Part shown: positions 25,701-39,700 of the stretch, one piece after another
How the letters are laid out: every line of letters starts with the position of its first letter
Numbering within the stretch: position 1 is the first letter of the stretch
Origin: Aphelocoma coerulescens
Lineage: Eukaryota > Chordata > Aves > Passeriformes > Corvidae
Direction of reading: 5' to 3'
Assembly: GCF_041296385.1 (NCBI RefSeq)
Contig: NC_091022.1
Location: 19,053,967-19,117,966 of the forward strand
Length of the DNA: 64,000 nt
Translations under genes and position numbers: made by a program
Notes under the pieces: model-generated
Seen by the model: the letters and a program-made list of their open reading frames with translations, nothing else
The model's database searches: none
What the model was told of the DNA's origin: nothing

Positions 25701-27230
25701 TCTGCTAAAATGGTATTTCTCAATTTCTAAGAAGAAATTTTACCCTACCAGTCAAGCCTTAAAAATGAAGGATTAAGAAAGAGAGAACACTTCTCTCCTC
25801 AAAGGACCCAGATGGTTGAGTAACAGCATGTTACCATGTGTTGTAACTTTACTTGGAAATTGTTTTAAATATTTTTAAAGGATAATGTGTGCATTTTTCT
25901 ATATTCAGGCAAAGCAGGACTGTACAAATAACATCATTTCAAGTGTTTATTGAAGGTTAACCCTGAGAACCTTGCAATTAAGAACAAGAGTTTTAAAGAC
26001 AATTAACTGTATTCCTTGACAGAACCTAGAAAAATGGGTTTAGGATACAAAAGAAATTTCAGATAACCTACAACTAACTAAAATTTAGGTTTTAATTCCA
26101 AATCTTGAAACTTAGTATTTTTCTGGTTTCATGTTCTATTTCTCTAATAAAAATATTATTTTCTATCTTATTTTAAATATTAAATATATTATTTTAAACT
26201 AAAATATTTCTTTTTTTCACAGGAGGCCTCTATCTGCATTAAAGAGACATACTGCAACATTTTTCTGCTTTTTTTTGTAATCAATGGAAAAAATAACTTA
26301 AACAAACCTTATAAATGACTAATAAAAAACTTTTTTTCCTAGAGGTTAAAGAATGTTTATTTATTTGCTTTAAAAATTGATGACTTGATGAAACACATTT
26401 TCTTCTTTATGCATCAGTTATTTCAAGAATGAAAGATGAAAATCCAACTTCAGCATTTATTATTCATTACAAAAGGAATGAGCAATTACTTGACACAAAG
26501 TGTTAGTGGGGGATCCTCCATTTTTAAGAGCTTAGGGATCTTGCCAAATTTTGCAGGTCTCTTACTGACCATTAAAGTATTTGTAAGTTGAAAGACGCAG
26601 ACAACACATTTCATAAAAAGAAAACAATTTAAGTATCTAATTTGAATTAGAAAATACGAATGTTTATAAGAATTTAATGACTTTCAAATTTATTACACTA
26701 TATTTATATATATATAAAAACTGAGAGTGTCTGTGCTATAAGCCTTAGGCAATATGTGTGGTATTTTTCTAGTTATATAAGCCTTGAAAGAAAAGGATGT
26801 AAAACGAAGTATACAGATAGCCCTTTTGTAACTTAAAAACCCCCCTACATTTTCATCCAAAATTATGTAATTGAATACAATCCATTTTGAGTCTTGCCAG
26901 GCATGCATATTTCCGAAGGAATTATGGGTAGAAAGAGAGACAGAAAAAGGCTCTTGAAAAAGCAGATGTGTTTTGATTTTCACTATACATCCAGCACTAT
27001 TCCACTAGGTTGCATTTCTTCTTAAACACATGGAAGGAGGAGCAGTATTTGCTCACAGCTTACAGATTTAATGGCTCTCCATTTTGAAACAAAGATATTT
27101 CAAAACATACATACAGAAAATAAACACAATCAGTAACTTCATTGTTTAATAAAACCCAAGAAAGCAAACCTATACAGTTTTAGTGCACCTTTATGCCTAC
27201 GTTTTTTCTAACAAAGTTAACCCTTCCTAG
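22741..27230 (-). other. PRKACB: PRKACB long intron upstream of the Cbeta2 exon
   Basis: This AT-rich intronic DNA includes a short TA-rich run near 26698-26718. Open frames such as 24639-24908 (89 codons) are unrecognised and lack supporting signals. I see no gene, RNA or identified transposon. Confidence 0.6.
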
Positions 27231-27274
27231 AGAGTCCCTCTGAGAGCTGCACTGAGGCTGGGACTGCAGCACTG

Positions 27275-27342
27275 CTATAAATAGGACTGCCAGGAGGAAG
27301 TTGTTGCTATGGAAACACTGGTCATATTTCTATTTTGACTCA
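27275..27342. promoter_or_regulatory. Cluster of MEF2-like/TATA-like, X-box and AP-1 motifs
   Basis: Three full-consensus sites lie within 68 bp: CTATAAATAG (27275-27284, palindrome-like, fits MEF2 and could act as a TATA box), GTTGCTATGGAAAC (27303-27316, fits the RFX X-box at every position) and TGACTCA (27336-27342, AP-1). The surrounding 27225-27350 is less AT-rich than the intron around it. This suggests an intronic enhancer or alternative promoter of PRKACB. Function is inferred from motif density only. Confidence 0.45.
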
Positions 27343-27344
27343 GT

Positions 27345-29360
27345 AGGTCTCTACTGGCATCTACTGTACACCAGTTTAACTGCAGCACACATTTCATACC
27401 TTCAGCTCTTAGCAGGAAGCATTCATGTAAGCTTGCATGGTCAAACAGCATCATTTGCTTGTTAACCATGAAATGAATAAAAAAATAAGTGAGAACTTGG
27501 AGGGAAAAAAAAAAAAAAGAAAAACATCAAATTCAGCATCTGCTTTTTCATATGTAAGCTAAAAGTTTTTGCTCTTCCCATCAATTTTCTTTTCAAAATT
27601 TGACAAATTCATCATCTAAGATGATGTGATTTTCTGTGGACACACACCATGGCAGCAGATCAAGTTTCTTCACTTCTACCAACACATTATCTGGCCTTTT
27701 TGAAATCAAATACCTTGTAATCATAGTCCCAGATCTAGTGCTAACAAGAAGGGGACAGAGAGCTCTCTCAGTACAAAGGCCAAATCTTCCACAAAACTGT
27801 CCAAGTTGCCAAAGACAACTGGATTTCTCTCCTAACACATCACCTTGCTCCATGCTTTTCTCACAGCTTCCTTCAAGGTTCTGTGCTCACTGGTGCTTGC
27901 CAATACAACAGTTCAGACTGCAAGATCGACGTTGGCAGAGTCTGAATAAAAATTACACAACTGCTCCATAATAAAACAAAGGTTAGCCAGGAAACATCTT
28001 TGAAACAGCTGCTTTCACATAAGTACAAGAGATCTAAAAGTACTTGTGAAATCTGCTTGAAATCTGAAATCCATGCCCTTCCAAATCACACAGTGCTCAA
28101 ATAACCCTCTGTAGTTATGTTCTAGCACAATTTACAATAGTTTACAATAGTCAGAAGTTTTGTATGAAACTTGTTACTTTTCAGCAAAAGGGAAAGTACC
28201 TATGTAAGTGGTTTTTCTTATATTTACACAAAATAGTAGTCTGCCAGGAGTAAAGTGTTTTTGCTTTTGAACCAGTGAGGTCTAGAAAAAACATTTAAGT
28301 GTGTGGAATTTTTAGATTAAAATCCAAGATTAAATTTTAAGCAATACAGCATGAACTCAGTAGCTCTGCCACTCTGAAAAACCTAACAGCTAATAAAGGT
28401 TTTGGTCCACTTAACTTACATCAAACTAATTACTACTGTTGATTAATAATGAGCATTAATGGGTTATCGATCCAAAATGAGTAAGATGAAGTTCCTGAAT
28501 TAGAAGAAGTAGGCAGACATTTTGCTCAGTATCTGACTGGGTTCAAGGAGAAGCTCCCTGTTTCCATTCTGGCCATTCTCCCATCAGAACAGGGATGCTG
28601 AAAATCTGGCTCTCACAGGAACTGTAAAGGCTCCTGCAGGTGAGAAGCTGCTGTGGAGAGGATCCTGGCTACAGGGAGCTTTGGGTAGAGCAGCTCTACT
28701 TTTCCCAAAATCTACAGGTTTGGTCTATCCTTCCCTGGTTTAGCTACTTAGCTAAAGAAACTCATAAGGAACTGCCCCATAAGAGGCACTTAGGTCAGAA
28801 AACCCCTTCTGAGGACACATTAAGCATTACGTGTTGTGAGTCAGAGTGCCTCACATAGCAAATTATTATTAACCCTGAGTGATACAGAGTCATATTTACA
28901 GGTAATTTTTGACACGGGATAATGGCAGGAAGTAAGAGAATTACAGAAGTAAAATGTTCACCTAAACTGAAGTATCATAGGCAAAAATTATTCACTATAT
29001 TAGCAGCTACATTCCACTATCAGATCCGTATCGTACGGTAAAAGACCAGAATGCTAAATACTAGAGTAACTAGAGACATTTTAGTAGCACTTTCAGGAAG
29101 CCAATCTGCATTTTAAATCACCAGCACACTTCCTAGAGGAAAAAATAAACAAAAACAAATGACTCCACCTTGAGCTAAATATTTTGAATTTATACCTTTG
29201 TTTTTCTCCAAAACTGGAGAGTTCCTTGATTATATGACACTTCGGTTCAATTAGAAAAATATCCAAATAAGAAAGAAAGCAAACCCAAAGTAACTCTATT
29301 GGAAGGGATAGTACTTTTTCATAGACTGAAGGAGTACGGAGTGCAAATCAGAATACAGTA
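27345..29360 (-). other. PRKACB: PRKACB long intron
   Basis: This intronic DNA includes an A run at about 27503-27517 and an exact tandem pair of TTTACAATAG at 28131-28150. I see no supported exon or mobile element. Confidence 0.6.
28131..28150. repeat. Exact 10-bp tandem duplication
   Basis: TTTACAATAG occurs twice in direct succession. It is a trivial local duplication with no visible function. Confidence 0.85.
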
Positions 29361-29394
29361 GTGGCTTTCCTAAAGTATGATGTGAAGTACAAAA

Positions 29395-29760
29395 CATTTG
29401 GCCATGTGTTGCAGAGATGTGCTCACCACTACACAGCCCCTGTACTCCAGTGCCTCACCAGATTACAGGCTGCCCTAGAGCCCTGGTCCCTCCACTCCTA
29501 CCAACCTGCTCAACTTCAGATACCCCATAAAACAGCGGAACGAGTGACGCACTCACTGCCCCCCACAGCAGCTAGAGAGGAACACTGGCACTATACCCTG
29601 AGAAGTAGAGAGGATGCTGCTGGCCACAGGACAAGAGCCTGCACAATGTGTAAGAGGGCATTTTGGAGTTTGCTATATGCCCCTAATACACCTTGTGCTA
29701 AGTTAGTGGAATCTCAACTACAGGAACTTGCACGAATGCAGAGGCATCAGAAGCACAGCT
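29395..29760. other. GC-richer block with a 157-codon plus-strand open frame, unassigned
   Basis: The plus strand is open from 29361 to 29834 for 157 codons, antisense to PRKACB. The translation is rich in Gln, His, Leu and Arg and contains two Cys-x-x-Cys-like spots, but I recognise no domain. No promoter or splice signal supports it. It stands out from the AT-rich flanks and may be an old repeat or a conserved non-coding block. I would not call it a gene. Confidence 0.25.
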
Positions 29761-29839
29761 CAGAAAACAAGATCTCTCTATATACTGAAGTTAATTACGG
29801 TGTGTTTACAAAATTCATGTTAGTCTGCACTTAAACAGA

Positions 29840-32800
29840 GTAACAAATGCCATCTGCTGGTTTAAGACCAAACAAAGAGTGAGGTACAAAAACTGTAATA
29901 CTGAACAGAAAATTTTAAAAGTACTCAGTCATTTTTCTGTAATGTGTTGTACAAACACAACTGAGTATCTCAGATTTTTTAGAGGGGAAATAATTCACAC
30001 CCCAACATTCTAATTATTGGCTATTTTTCTTAGGCAGCAACAAAGTGCACAGATCTTATTTTTTTCCCTATTTGTGATGCATTTTAATTTATAAATTCTA
30101 ACTTACATTGAGTTTATTTCACATAAAATGAATTTATTTACTACTAGTCTGAATAGATTCTTAAATAGTATTTATGTTTGGATGTAACAGAAATAATTTA
30201 CCAAGGGAAAAAAAAAATTCTTAAACATTTGCCTTTGGCTATTTAAGAAATGTGTTTACCAGTAAGCAACAGGCACTTTGCTTCCCAGTCCACACTACCT
30301 TGTGGCATTTCCAAGTGTTACCTTACAACAAAGGCCAAAACAACTAAAGCTTGGAAAAGAAGAATGGTCAAAAGATCTCTTTCACTCTTCCATTTACAAA
30401 GAATGAGATAAATACATGACTAAAAGTATTACTTAATTTGTTTTTATACTTTTTTAAAAGCACAGGGAAGCAGAAAGCAATTTTCAGGATAGAAACACTA
30501 CAAGATTAAATGCATAGTGTTTCTTTTCTTCTTTTTTTATGGAAAAAACACACCAGTCTTTGTAATTCTCTGAACAAAGTCAAACAATTCACATGGCATG
30601 CCAGCTCCACATGCAATATGAATGTCAGCAAAGATATAATTCCTTAATACTGTATCCTCAACCTTTCAATTGTATTTTCCCTTTCAAAGCAACATGATCA
30701 AAGACTTTTTTTTAAAAGATCAAAAGAAACTAGTGATTCCTTCACCAGCATACAGAGAATAAGTTACAAGCTGTGCTGAACATAAATTTTTTTCTTATTT
30801 TTGGTGCAAAACGAGTGCTTGATAATACATAATATTTTTATTCTGAGAAGTTTGACAATTTTTCATTTTGTTTAAAAACCAAATATTTTCTTTCTAATAA
30901 ACAGGTTTTTGTTATGCTGGCTACTTGAAATAGGGCTCACTCCATTACATTTCACAAAGAATAAACTTTTCCACAGTAACAATATTTAAAATAAATAAAG
31001 AAATAGTTTTACATTAAGTGTAATATAAGCTTTTAACTGTCAGGTAAACCTTCTTGTAAATCTTCCTGAAGCTACTTTTTAATTAGATACAAGAATATCC
31101 ATTAGTTGTAATTGTATTTACCTTTCATTTTCTCTAAAGAGAAATAAGAGCAAAGAGTAATTAAAAATGCATTCTGAAAATCACTGTATTTCATACTGTG
31201 AATTGCCACTAAAAGCCGCTTCTCAAAGCAGTGACAATCAACCCCATGCCCTCCTGAACAAGGATACCGTGAGTCTTCGGTACCACCGTGTGCTCCAGGG
31301 CACACCTCCACTGCACACTGCACACAGGGAGAGCACATCATTTGCCAAACAGGCTTCACCATCTAGGGAGTTCCTGCTAATCACTGGGAATGTTATCCTT
31401 CATCTGGCAGTGGTCACATCATAAGATAGGCCATCCTAATTGTGATTACTCCAAAACAAAGAAAATGTTTTGAATACTCCTCTTTTGAATGGGTAAAGTC
31501 TATCCCATGATAGCATCATACAGGCCCTTCTTATTTCTGGGAAATAAAAATCTCTCTAATTTGGCAGAACTGGAAGACATCTCTTGAGTTTTCATCTTAA
31601 TTTACCTGAACCATTTTAGGAAAAAATGCATTAAAGTTTGTAACTAGCCAGAGGCTTCATTTCTTCCTCCTGGAAGAACAAACATGTTTCACTTTGAGCC
31701 AGTCTCAGATGCTCATAGCTCTTCCTAACAAGCTCAATACAGAATTGTTATTTCTGGGAGTCACATGGCATGTGGGAAGGTTCTGGTTTTCTTCCAATTC
31801 CTCTCAAGTTAAAATCTACCCAAGAAAACTGCCAACTGCCAAAATGAGGTAACAGTTGCACTACATTGGGCAATTTTTTCTAAACTTATTTCCACTATAA
31901 AATCCACCTTCCCCCACTCTTGGGAGGGTGGGTGGAAGGAAACACATGGCATCCCATTTAAGTGAAGTATCAAAATAATGAACTTAGTAATTGCAGTAAC
32001 TGAGCCCTCTCCTCACCTTTCCTATATGATAAAAAAAGCCCAATACTTAAACTACAAGAAATAAAAGCCTAAATGAATACTTATCTGAAGTGAAAATGAG
32101 TGCTTATATATTATTATTATTAGGTAACATATGACATTTGCATTCATCTCAGTAAAGCTGACACTTTCAGAAGAAAATATCAGCTTAATTTATCAGTCAA
32201 ATAAGGCAAAGTATTACTGCCATTTTTGAAAACACTGCTGATACATGATTTTTCTGGAAAGTTGTCCGAGGCTAACAATACATTTATACATTGCTAGAAA
32301 ACTTGCAGCCTCATCGCCATTCACAAAGTTTATCTTCCTTGCTCTAAGGAAAAACGGGTACATATATACTCACTCTAAGAAACAGGAAAGAAAGGCTGAT
32401 AGCCTGGGTACAAATTTTGTTCTACTTAAAGCAACCAGCTCAAGGAATATAGATAAGAAAAGCACACTTCCAGAAGAATTGCATACAAAACCATAACTAC
32501 CATAACAACCCTGATAACAAAATGCTGGCAGTCACCTAGAATAGGTATGAAAATAGCAGGGCAGCAAACTCAGCATGAACCTTTAACTCCTCCTTTTTTA
32601 CAAAGACAAATTCTTCTCAATACTATTAAAAAACGCAATTAATGTCTCTAGGTAAATATTTTAATTCTGAACATCATATATGAACATCATTACACGAATA
32701 TATATATATATGTTACACAGTATTTTGAAAAAATTCCTCTCCTCCTTCCTCTCACTTGGACAATTTTTGTTGAAATTATTTGTTTCACACCCTTAAAGGA

Positions 32801-35800
32801 GTGCACTCACATCTAGAGGTAAAATTACCAGACACACGACTGGCCACAGCCACCTGCGGGACAAGAGGCCACTTACTCATGTCCTGGGCAGTGTGCAGTG
32901 GAGGCTGAGCTCAGATGTTCTCTCTGCCTTTCTTCACAGAATCCTTTTGCACCTCTGGTTTTGCAAATACCTCTTTGATATAATTTCGTTCCACATATTG
33001 TGCATTCAAGTATTTTTCAGTTCAGCCTGACTGCTCAATATGCTAAAATTTCTAATCATACATTCCATCTGTTCTCATTAATTTGTGTAGTCTAAAAATA
33101 ATTGCTAGCCTGAAATTTAATAGAAAACTCAGCCATACACAGGGAAACAATTTCAAATAAAACTGACTGGTTTTTGTTTAAATTAAAAATAACACTTATT
33201 TTGATGTTTCATGCTTAAATTGGCATCCTCAAGTTCAAACATTGCTGTTAATTTTTTTTTTGCATCAGACAAGAAGATGGATTAACATCACCCTTCTGAC
33301 AGTAAACAATATAAATTGGCTGACATATTACAAATCAAGAGAATTATAAGTACACATTAAAAACCCACATTTAATAAGGTCTGATTCTTGTCCTAAATCA
33401 AATAAACCCCAAATTAAGGCCTCTTAAGAAAACATATTGAGTGAAATAGATCTTTCCAAGACATATTTACACCAGCAACTTTAATTACTGCTAAACCAGG
33501 TTGAAATATGAAAGATAAAGGAAACTAGGCTTGCTTCTTTGCTTACAAGTAATTAGTGAACCATTAAAACACAGCTTAAAATTCTCCTTTCCTCTGCCAT
33601 TAAGTGTCCGCTTCAGGAACAACTATGACACAAAAGCATGGGGAACATAACAATATCAGAATATACCAGAATGTCACCAACACTCCATCAAAAATCAGAA
33701 TTTCGCAACAGAACTGGGCAGAGGAAAGGCAAAAAAAAAGCAGAGGAAGGGGGAAAAGAATTGAGAACTGAAGCAAGACTGCATTAGGGACCTGGAACAA
33801 GGCAGAGGTAAAACTGAAACAAGGAGCTAAGGAAGGACAGAATGTAGGCTCTGCATCTGAAACCACTTCTGTGAGGGAAAGCAAAACCTGAGCTTGAGGG
33901 TAAGTTATAGAGCAAGAAAAAGCATGTTTACCAGCAGTCTCAAACAATTAGAACAGTTTTATTCTCTTATGTTATTAAAAAAAAAGTTGTACAATGCAAG
34001 CCTACAAGAGTGTAGTGTAGCCAAAATATTTCTAGATAAAAAGGTCTGGCCTATCACTGTACATGAAGAAGAAAATAGCCTAACCCCTCGCTGCCCCAAT
34101 TTTTCAGCTGTTTAAATTTAAAGGACAATACGCCATGTCTATATGCAAGTTCACCCTTAATTCTGTTTTAGACATTCATTTTAGAAGGTCAAAGGCCAAA
34201 AACTGATTTAACACAATCTCAACTCTTTTCAGTTCTCAAACTGAAATGAAGCTTAATTTAGTTACTGACTGCCAACTGGGCACAAAGGAAAGATGAAACA
34301 CCCACTTCTTTAATATTCTTCAGTAATTTAGCAACTTATGACTTGGCTATAGCTGACTTAGGACATGAATACCAAACTGCAGATACACTTTGGGCATGCT
34401 GAGAAAATGAACTCCTCAAATGCTAACATTTGCTAGATCTTGTTTTGCTATCCTTCATTTTTATCTGATGCTGCTACAGATGCTGATTAAGACACTAAGC
34501 TGTAAAACTTAGTGGCTGCAGCATCATTAATATGTTGATGTCTTCATATGAAATAAAAAACAAATATCTGACCTTGGGGTGCTATCTCTTCAGCCAGAGC
34601 CAAGACTGCAGCATGAAAAGCAACTTCAGGAAGCCTACAGAGCACTTCTGCTCCTTGGCTCACAGGCTAAGCAATGAAAACATCTGAAGTCTATTGTAGA
34701 TTGCATTTGTCAGTGTTTGCCACTTAACAGTACTTCTTTGGATCCCAAATTATGATGCAGCTCAGACTGCAAAAATAATTAATATTCCTTTACGATGTGT
34801 TGTTAAATACTGGCATCTATGGTGCTGCTTGTCATTGGTATTTTTGTCTTTGTAACTCTCAGACTGAATTACTACAAGCAGCTATTACACACATTTATGC
34901 TCAAAAGCCCAACTACAATCAGTGTACAACAGCACTGCCTGCTCTGACAGAGCCACGGAACCACCCAGTTTAGTAACATTTCACCTGCTCTCCCACAGAC
35001 TTATCTGTTGTATTCTACAGCTGCTTTCAACCTAGAAATGACTAAAATTCCTTACTGCCTTGGTGACTCTCTCTTACTTTATCCATTTTCATGACTGATA
35101 ATTTGGTGAGCTGAGATTCTGATAGAAAAGTCCTAACATTTAACTTGGACCACCTGCAGTGGGGATAAAGAGATCCCAACTGGCATTACAAAATACATAT
35201 TAACTTAAACATAACTTTTGAGCCATGACTCCATGACTGCAGAGTGAGAAAGGTAAAGACTGTTTGCTTTCCAATAGCTGGTATATTTTTAAAAACAGAC
35301 ATTAAGTTTTGAAAAGCTTGTAACTTACACACAGGGAAACAGCAATTTTTTCTTTGGTGTTGAATGTAAGTTCACACAGAAAGCATTTTCAAAACAAAAA
35401 ACCATTACTATGATTCTGAGCTCATGATGTCCAGCATAAATTTCATTTTCCTTTGCAGTATCTGAACATTTTCAGGACTGAAATGAAGAAGATGAAGTTT
35501 TCCCAGCTCGCTCATTTTGAAAAAGAATTTACACAATTCACCTGACTTTATTTCAGGGTTTTTTAATTAAAAAACATAAAAGCTTGAAACACGGCCAGAA
35601 AGACCAATGGATACTCCAGGACCCCATTAGGAGGCACTTTACCCAGGAACATATGGGAAACCTGCTCTGCAATAGAAGCCAAAAGTTTGCAAAGTACTTT
35701 CCCAGAGTCCATTTAGGTTTAAAAATAGATATGTAGTATTATGATACAGCAGTCACATGTGGTACATTTGATCTATTTTGAGCTAAAATTAATAAGCACT

Positions 35801-36750
35801 TTGAGAATGTGAAGTAAATTGATATACTAATTGCCATAAAATAAGGTATAGTTTTCTCTCTGTAACAGACTGCCAATTTAAATGTATAACTGGCAAAAAA
35901 TGAAGATAGCATTATTTTAAGTTACTAGAAGTGTTACTATAAGCCTATAGTAATTATAAGAAGTCACTTCACTGTACTGCTGTGTGCCTAGGTCTTCTAA
36001 TGAGTTAATTGTTTAATAAATATCTGCAGTTACTTGCCAGCTTATAGATGAAAGGTGCTTAATAGTGCCAACTAACTTTAAATTAATTTAATTAGCTAAT
36101 TATTTTCTCAAAAGCTACACTTTCCTTAACAGAAATTCAGAAATGGTTAAAAGCAATAGGACTGTTAAGCCTGATTGCATTGCCTCTGCCTTGTTTTTCT
36201 GGAACATCGCGAATGAGAAGTAAGGATTTAGACAATCACATGACTCCCAAGTTTAACAGCCCAGATTTTCAGTGCATCAGGCCTAAGTAGGAAGGTCAAC
36301 AAATACTGCAGTTTGACCTCGGATAAGAGCCGAATAGCATCTACAAACAATTTTCATACTGTGATACCAGAGCATGACACATTTCTGTTATTCTTACAAA
36401 ACACTGATGGGTGGGCTTCTAAGGAGGTGTTTAGGAGTACTTCTGAGCTTAGAAAAAAGAACTCCCTAAGAGCTCCAGGGAGCAAAGGCTTCTCACCAGT
36501 ACCTATTCCCTTCTTATGATCCCAAATTGTCTTTCTTAAACTTGACATAATTTATGCAAATTGATGTCTTCCTAAAATTTTTAATAAATTCCTCTAAATT
36601 GAATATAAAAATATGCAAGCGAAAAACTACTTCACTGAAAAACCTACTGTATTACCTCTTAGCTTTTTTGTACATTCTAAAAATAATAACCAGGAATTCA
36701 AGTGACACTGGATAAAGTCAACTAAACCACTATTGTCATACTGATAATGA
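29840..36750 (-). other. PRKACB: PRKACB long intron, AT-rich
   Basis: This is about 7 kb of AT-rich intron with a (TA) run at 32697-32711. Open frames are short and unrecognised. I see nothing else I can name. Confidence 0.6.
32697..32711. repeat. Short (TA)n microsatellite
   Basis: About seven TA units occur in succession, flanked by AT-rich intron. Confidence 0.8.
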
Positions 36751-36756
36751 ATATTT

Positions 36757-36792
36757 ATGAGTAAAGACAATAATATGAGTAAAGACAATAAC
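36757..36792. repeat. 18-bp tandem duplication
   Basis: ATGAGTAAAGACAATAAT (36757-36774) is followed at once by the same unit with one final base changed (36775-36792), a 17/18 match that looks recent. Confidence 0.9.
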
Positions 36793-36799
36793 TGACTAG

Positions 36800-39700
36800 T
36801 AAAGTTTACTGCCTTTTCATAGGAAGGCATTTACAAATCAAACTGTATAAACAATTAATTGTCTACATACCTTAATTCAAACAGAAAACTATGTTTTAAA
36901 GACATTATTTTTGTAGTTCAAATTTTTGCATTCAAAGGCATTAAAAAAGTCAGAATTAGCATTCTTTTAATAACATGTGCATGGCCCTTGTTCACATGTT
37001 CTTTGTAACAACAGATACGGTCATGTACTCGTTTTTCCTCAGACTGGTACTTCCTGGAGAACAATGTATGGAAATATCCTGGCACTCATTCAGGATTAGG
37101 CAGTGAAGGAAATGTATTGGTTGAGCTCCTTTGTGTAGAATGGAAAGATCTACAGAACTCTGGAAGCAAGATGGAGTAGCCTTTAGCAGCATCAGGACAA
37201 GTTGCTGCTACAGGCTATTGAATACCATCATTGAAGAGCAGACACTGTCCTTGTTCTGGGACAAGTTACTTAAACCATATGATTTTCAGCTGTAGGTACT
37301 GCTGCTTTTTTATCCCCACAATGATTAAATGGTATTTGGGTGCCTATTTCACAAAGAAGAAATAAAAGCTATTAGAACAGGAAGAAAACAAGCAGGGAGG
37401 AAAATAAGGCTTTATTTTATTCTCTACCTGCTGCACTGCTAAACTTTTGGTAACAAATCAAGTAACTTCCATATAGATCTTCAATAAAAAGTAGTTTAAA
37501 GGAATGTGTGTATGTACTATTCTAAAAACTCCAATATGAACAAAACCATAAGGGAGACAAAACTAATCTGTCCAAAACAGATCTACATGGAAAGACAGCT
37601 TGGAAAAAAGGTGTCATGAAAAAACAGAGAGGGGCTGTTGTGTGTATGCTAATTACATCTGAAAGAAGTTCAAGAGGAATCATAAGAACTATCTATAGGA
37701 ATGAGGGAAATAAGTTCAATTCCTTAATAAAATCCTTCCCCTCCCCATCATGAGACTGATTTTAATTTGCTCAAGCAAGGAATCCTTCAATTGTTATCAG
37801 AGCTATATAACCATAAAAGTTCATTTTAAGATGAGTGTTTATTATGAACAATAGAGGCCTGACAGAACTGGAATAGTTGCACCAGAGTTTTTTTAAAGCT
37901 TGTAAATTTACATAAGAATCACAAACTTTCTTAGCAGCAAGAGACCATCATGTATTTTGCAAAATAAAGTGGCACACTTTATGTCTGGTGGCGTGTGATC
38001 ACAAACTCTGAGAAGCTGTTTCTATAGAGAAAGCATACACTGATTTTTAACTGCCCAGGAAAGGAAAATTATATATCACCTGAAAAGGTACATCTCGGCC
38101 TGTTGATAGAAACACTAAACCATAAAATGAAGTCAAGGAACTAGGTGATACAGCAAAAGAACCTTTGGGACAGAACATTACAGGTCTGCCAGTCAAGAAA
38201 AAAACAACCATGCTCCTCACACAAATGCACGTTGCTATCTACTTGACCTGAGCAAGTTACCTGTTTCCATCATTGAACAGAAATAGGTGAAATGCTGCTC
38301 TCTGCAGATTACCTTGATTCAATCCTGGGTCTTTACAAAGAATGTATAAAATTCTACGTCTACAAAGAAATGAACGTGAGAAGTCCATAATAAGGCTTCT
38401 TTAGCCATGCTCAGTCAAAAAGCGCCTTGCTGTGTTTTTCAGAGGCCATCTTCCACTGTTTGCTCAAACTCTGTCTGGGCCTTTCTTGCTATATTTTTGA
38501 CTCCCCTCAGAAACAACACAGACTCATCTTTCCCAAATGATATTCAAGTACACAAGTTCTCCCTCCTGAAATATTTTACCAGTGAGCTGCCTGTTTTTTT
38601 AATTTGAAAACATCCATGTGACTGGTTTGAGTTTTGGTGGACTTTTTAGTTTATTTACCAAGAACAGGAAAGTTGCATTTCCAGCCTTCATTTTCACTAG
38701 AAATCTACCCAGCCCATAATGTCACAAATATGATAGTAAGAATGGACAGCATAAGAAGTGTTTGCATAATCCTACTCTTACCAAGCGAAGTCAGGTACTG
38801 AAAACCACGCTGAAATAATGTAACCTTTACTTCTAAGCAAAGCAAATTTTAACTAATATCTAGTAGTTAAAAAAATTTAAATGCATAGTTTTTAGTCTGC
38901 AATAGCCATCATTGTTTACTATTTAAACCAGAACTATTATACTGTCATATGAGATAAAAATACCTTCTTGAAAAAAAAGGTGTTAAAAAACACCCCATGA
39001 CACCTTGTTTCAACAAGATGTACACATCCCTTCTCTTTTTTAAATATTACCTGAACAGGCGCAGGATTTGAGGGGTAAAGTTCCTTAAGAATGACAAACT
39101 GGCTAGCCCACAGTACTTTCTATACCAGACTTTAGAAGACAAAAAACAAAACAGAAGACAGACACATGGTGTATAAACACTTCTTGGCAAGAAAGTATTT
39201 TCTTTTAGTGAGAATCCTAATAGTGTTTATCATTAAAAGCATTCAATGCAAAGAATGTAAAGAAAATACAGTGAAGAAGATATATCTTTTGTTGTTACAT
39301 GTACTAAAAAATAGAAACACTGAATTAAGACAAACTGTCTTGATCCTCATAAATTAATTTGTTCCTAAGCTAGATTCTCTTCGTTAATAAATCACCAAGA
39401 ACATGTAGCCTGAATTAAAGAAAATGCCATACTTGCATTGTCTAACAGAGGACCAGAATATAAGATTTCACTTTGAAAAGATTTTCAGTTTCTGAAAGTC
39501 TTCTTAAAAATGCTTTTGTTAAGAGATTAAAAAATTCATGATTTAAGAAAAAATGTTAATTGCACCATGCTAGTATGTGCCAATAGAATAGCAAAAGAAA
39601 AGCAGATCCCTTACCTATTAATGACATAATTTAAAAAAAATCAACTTTCAACATAAATGTCCAAATTTTTCTATGCTTAACCAGACACCCAAATTCAAAA

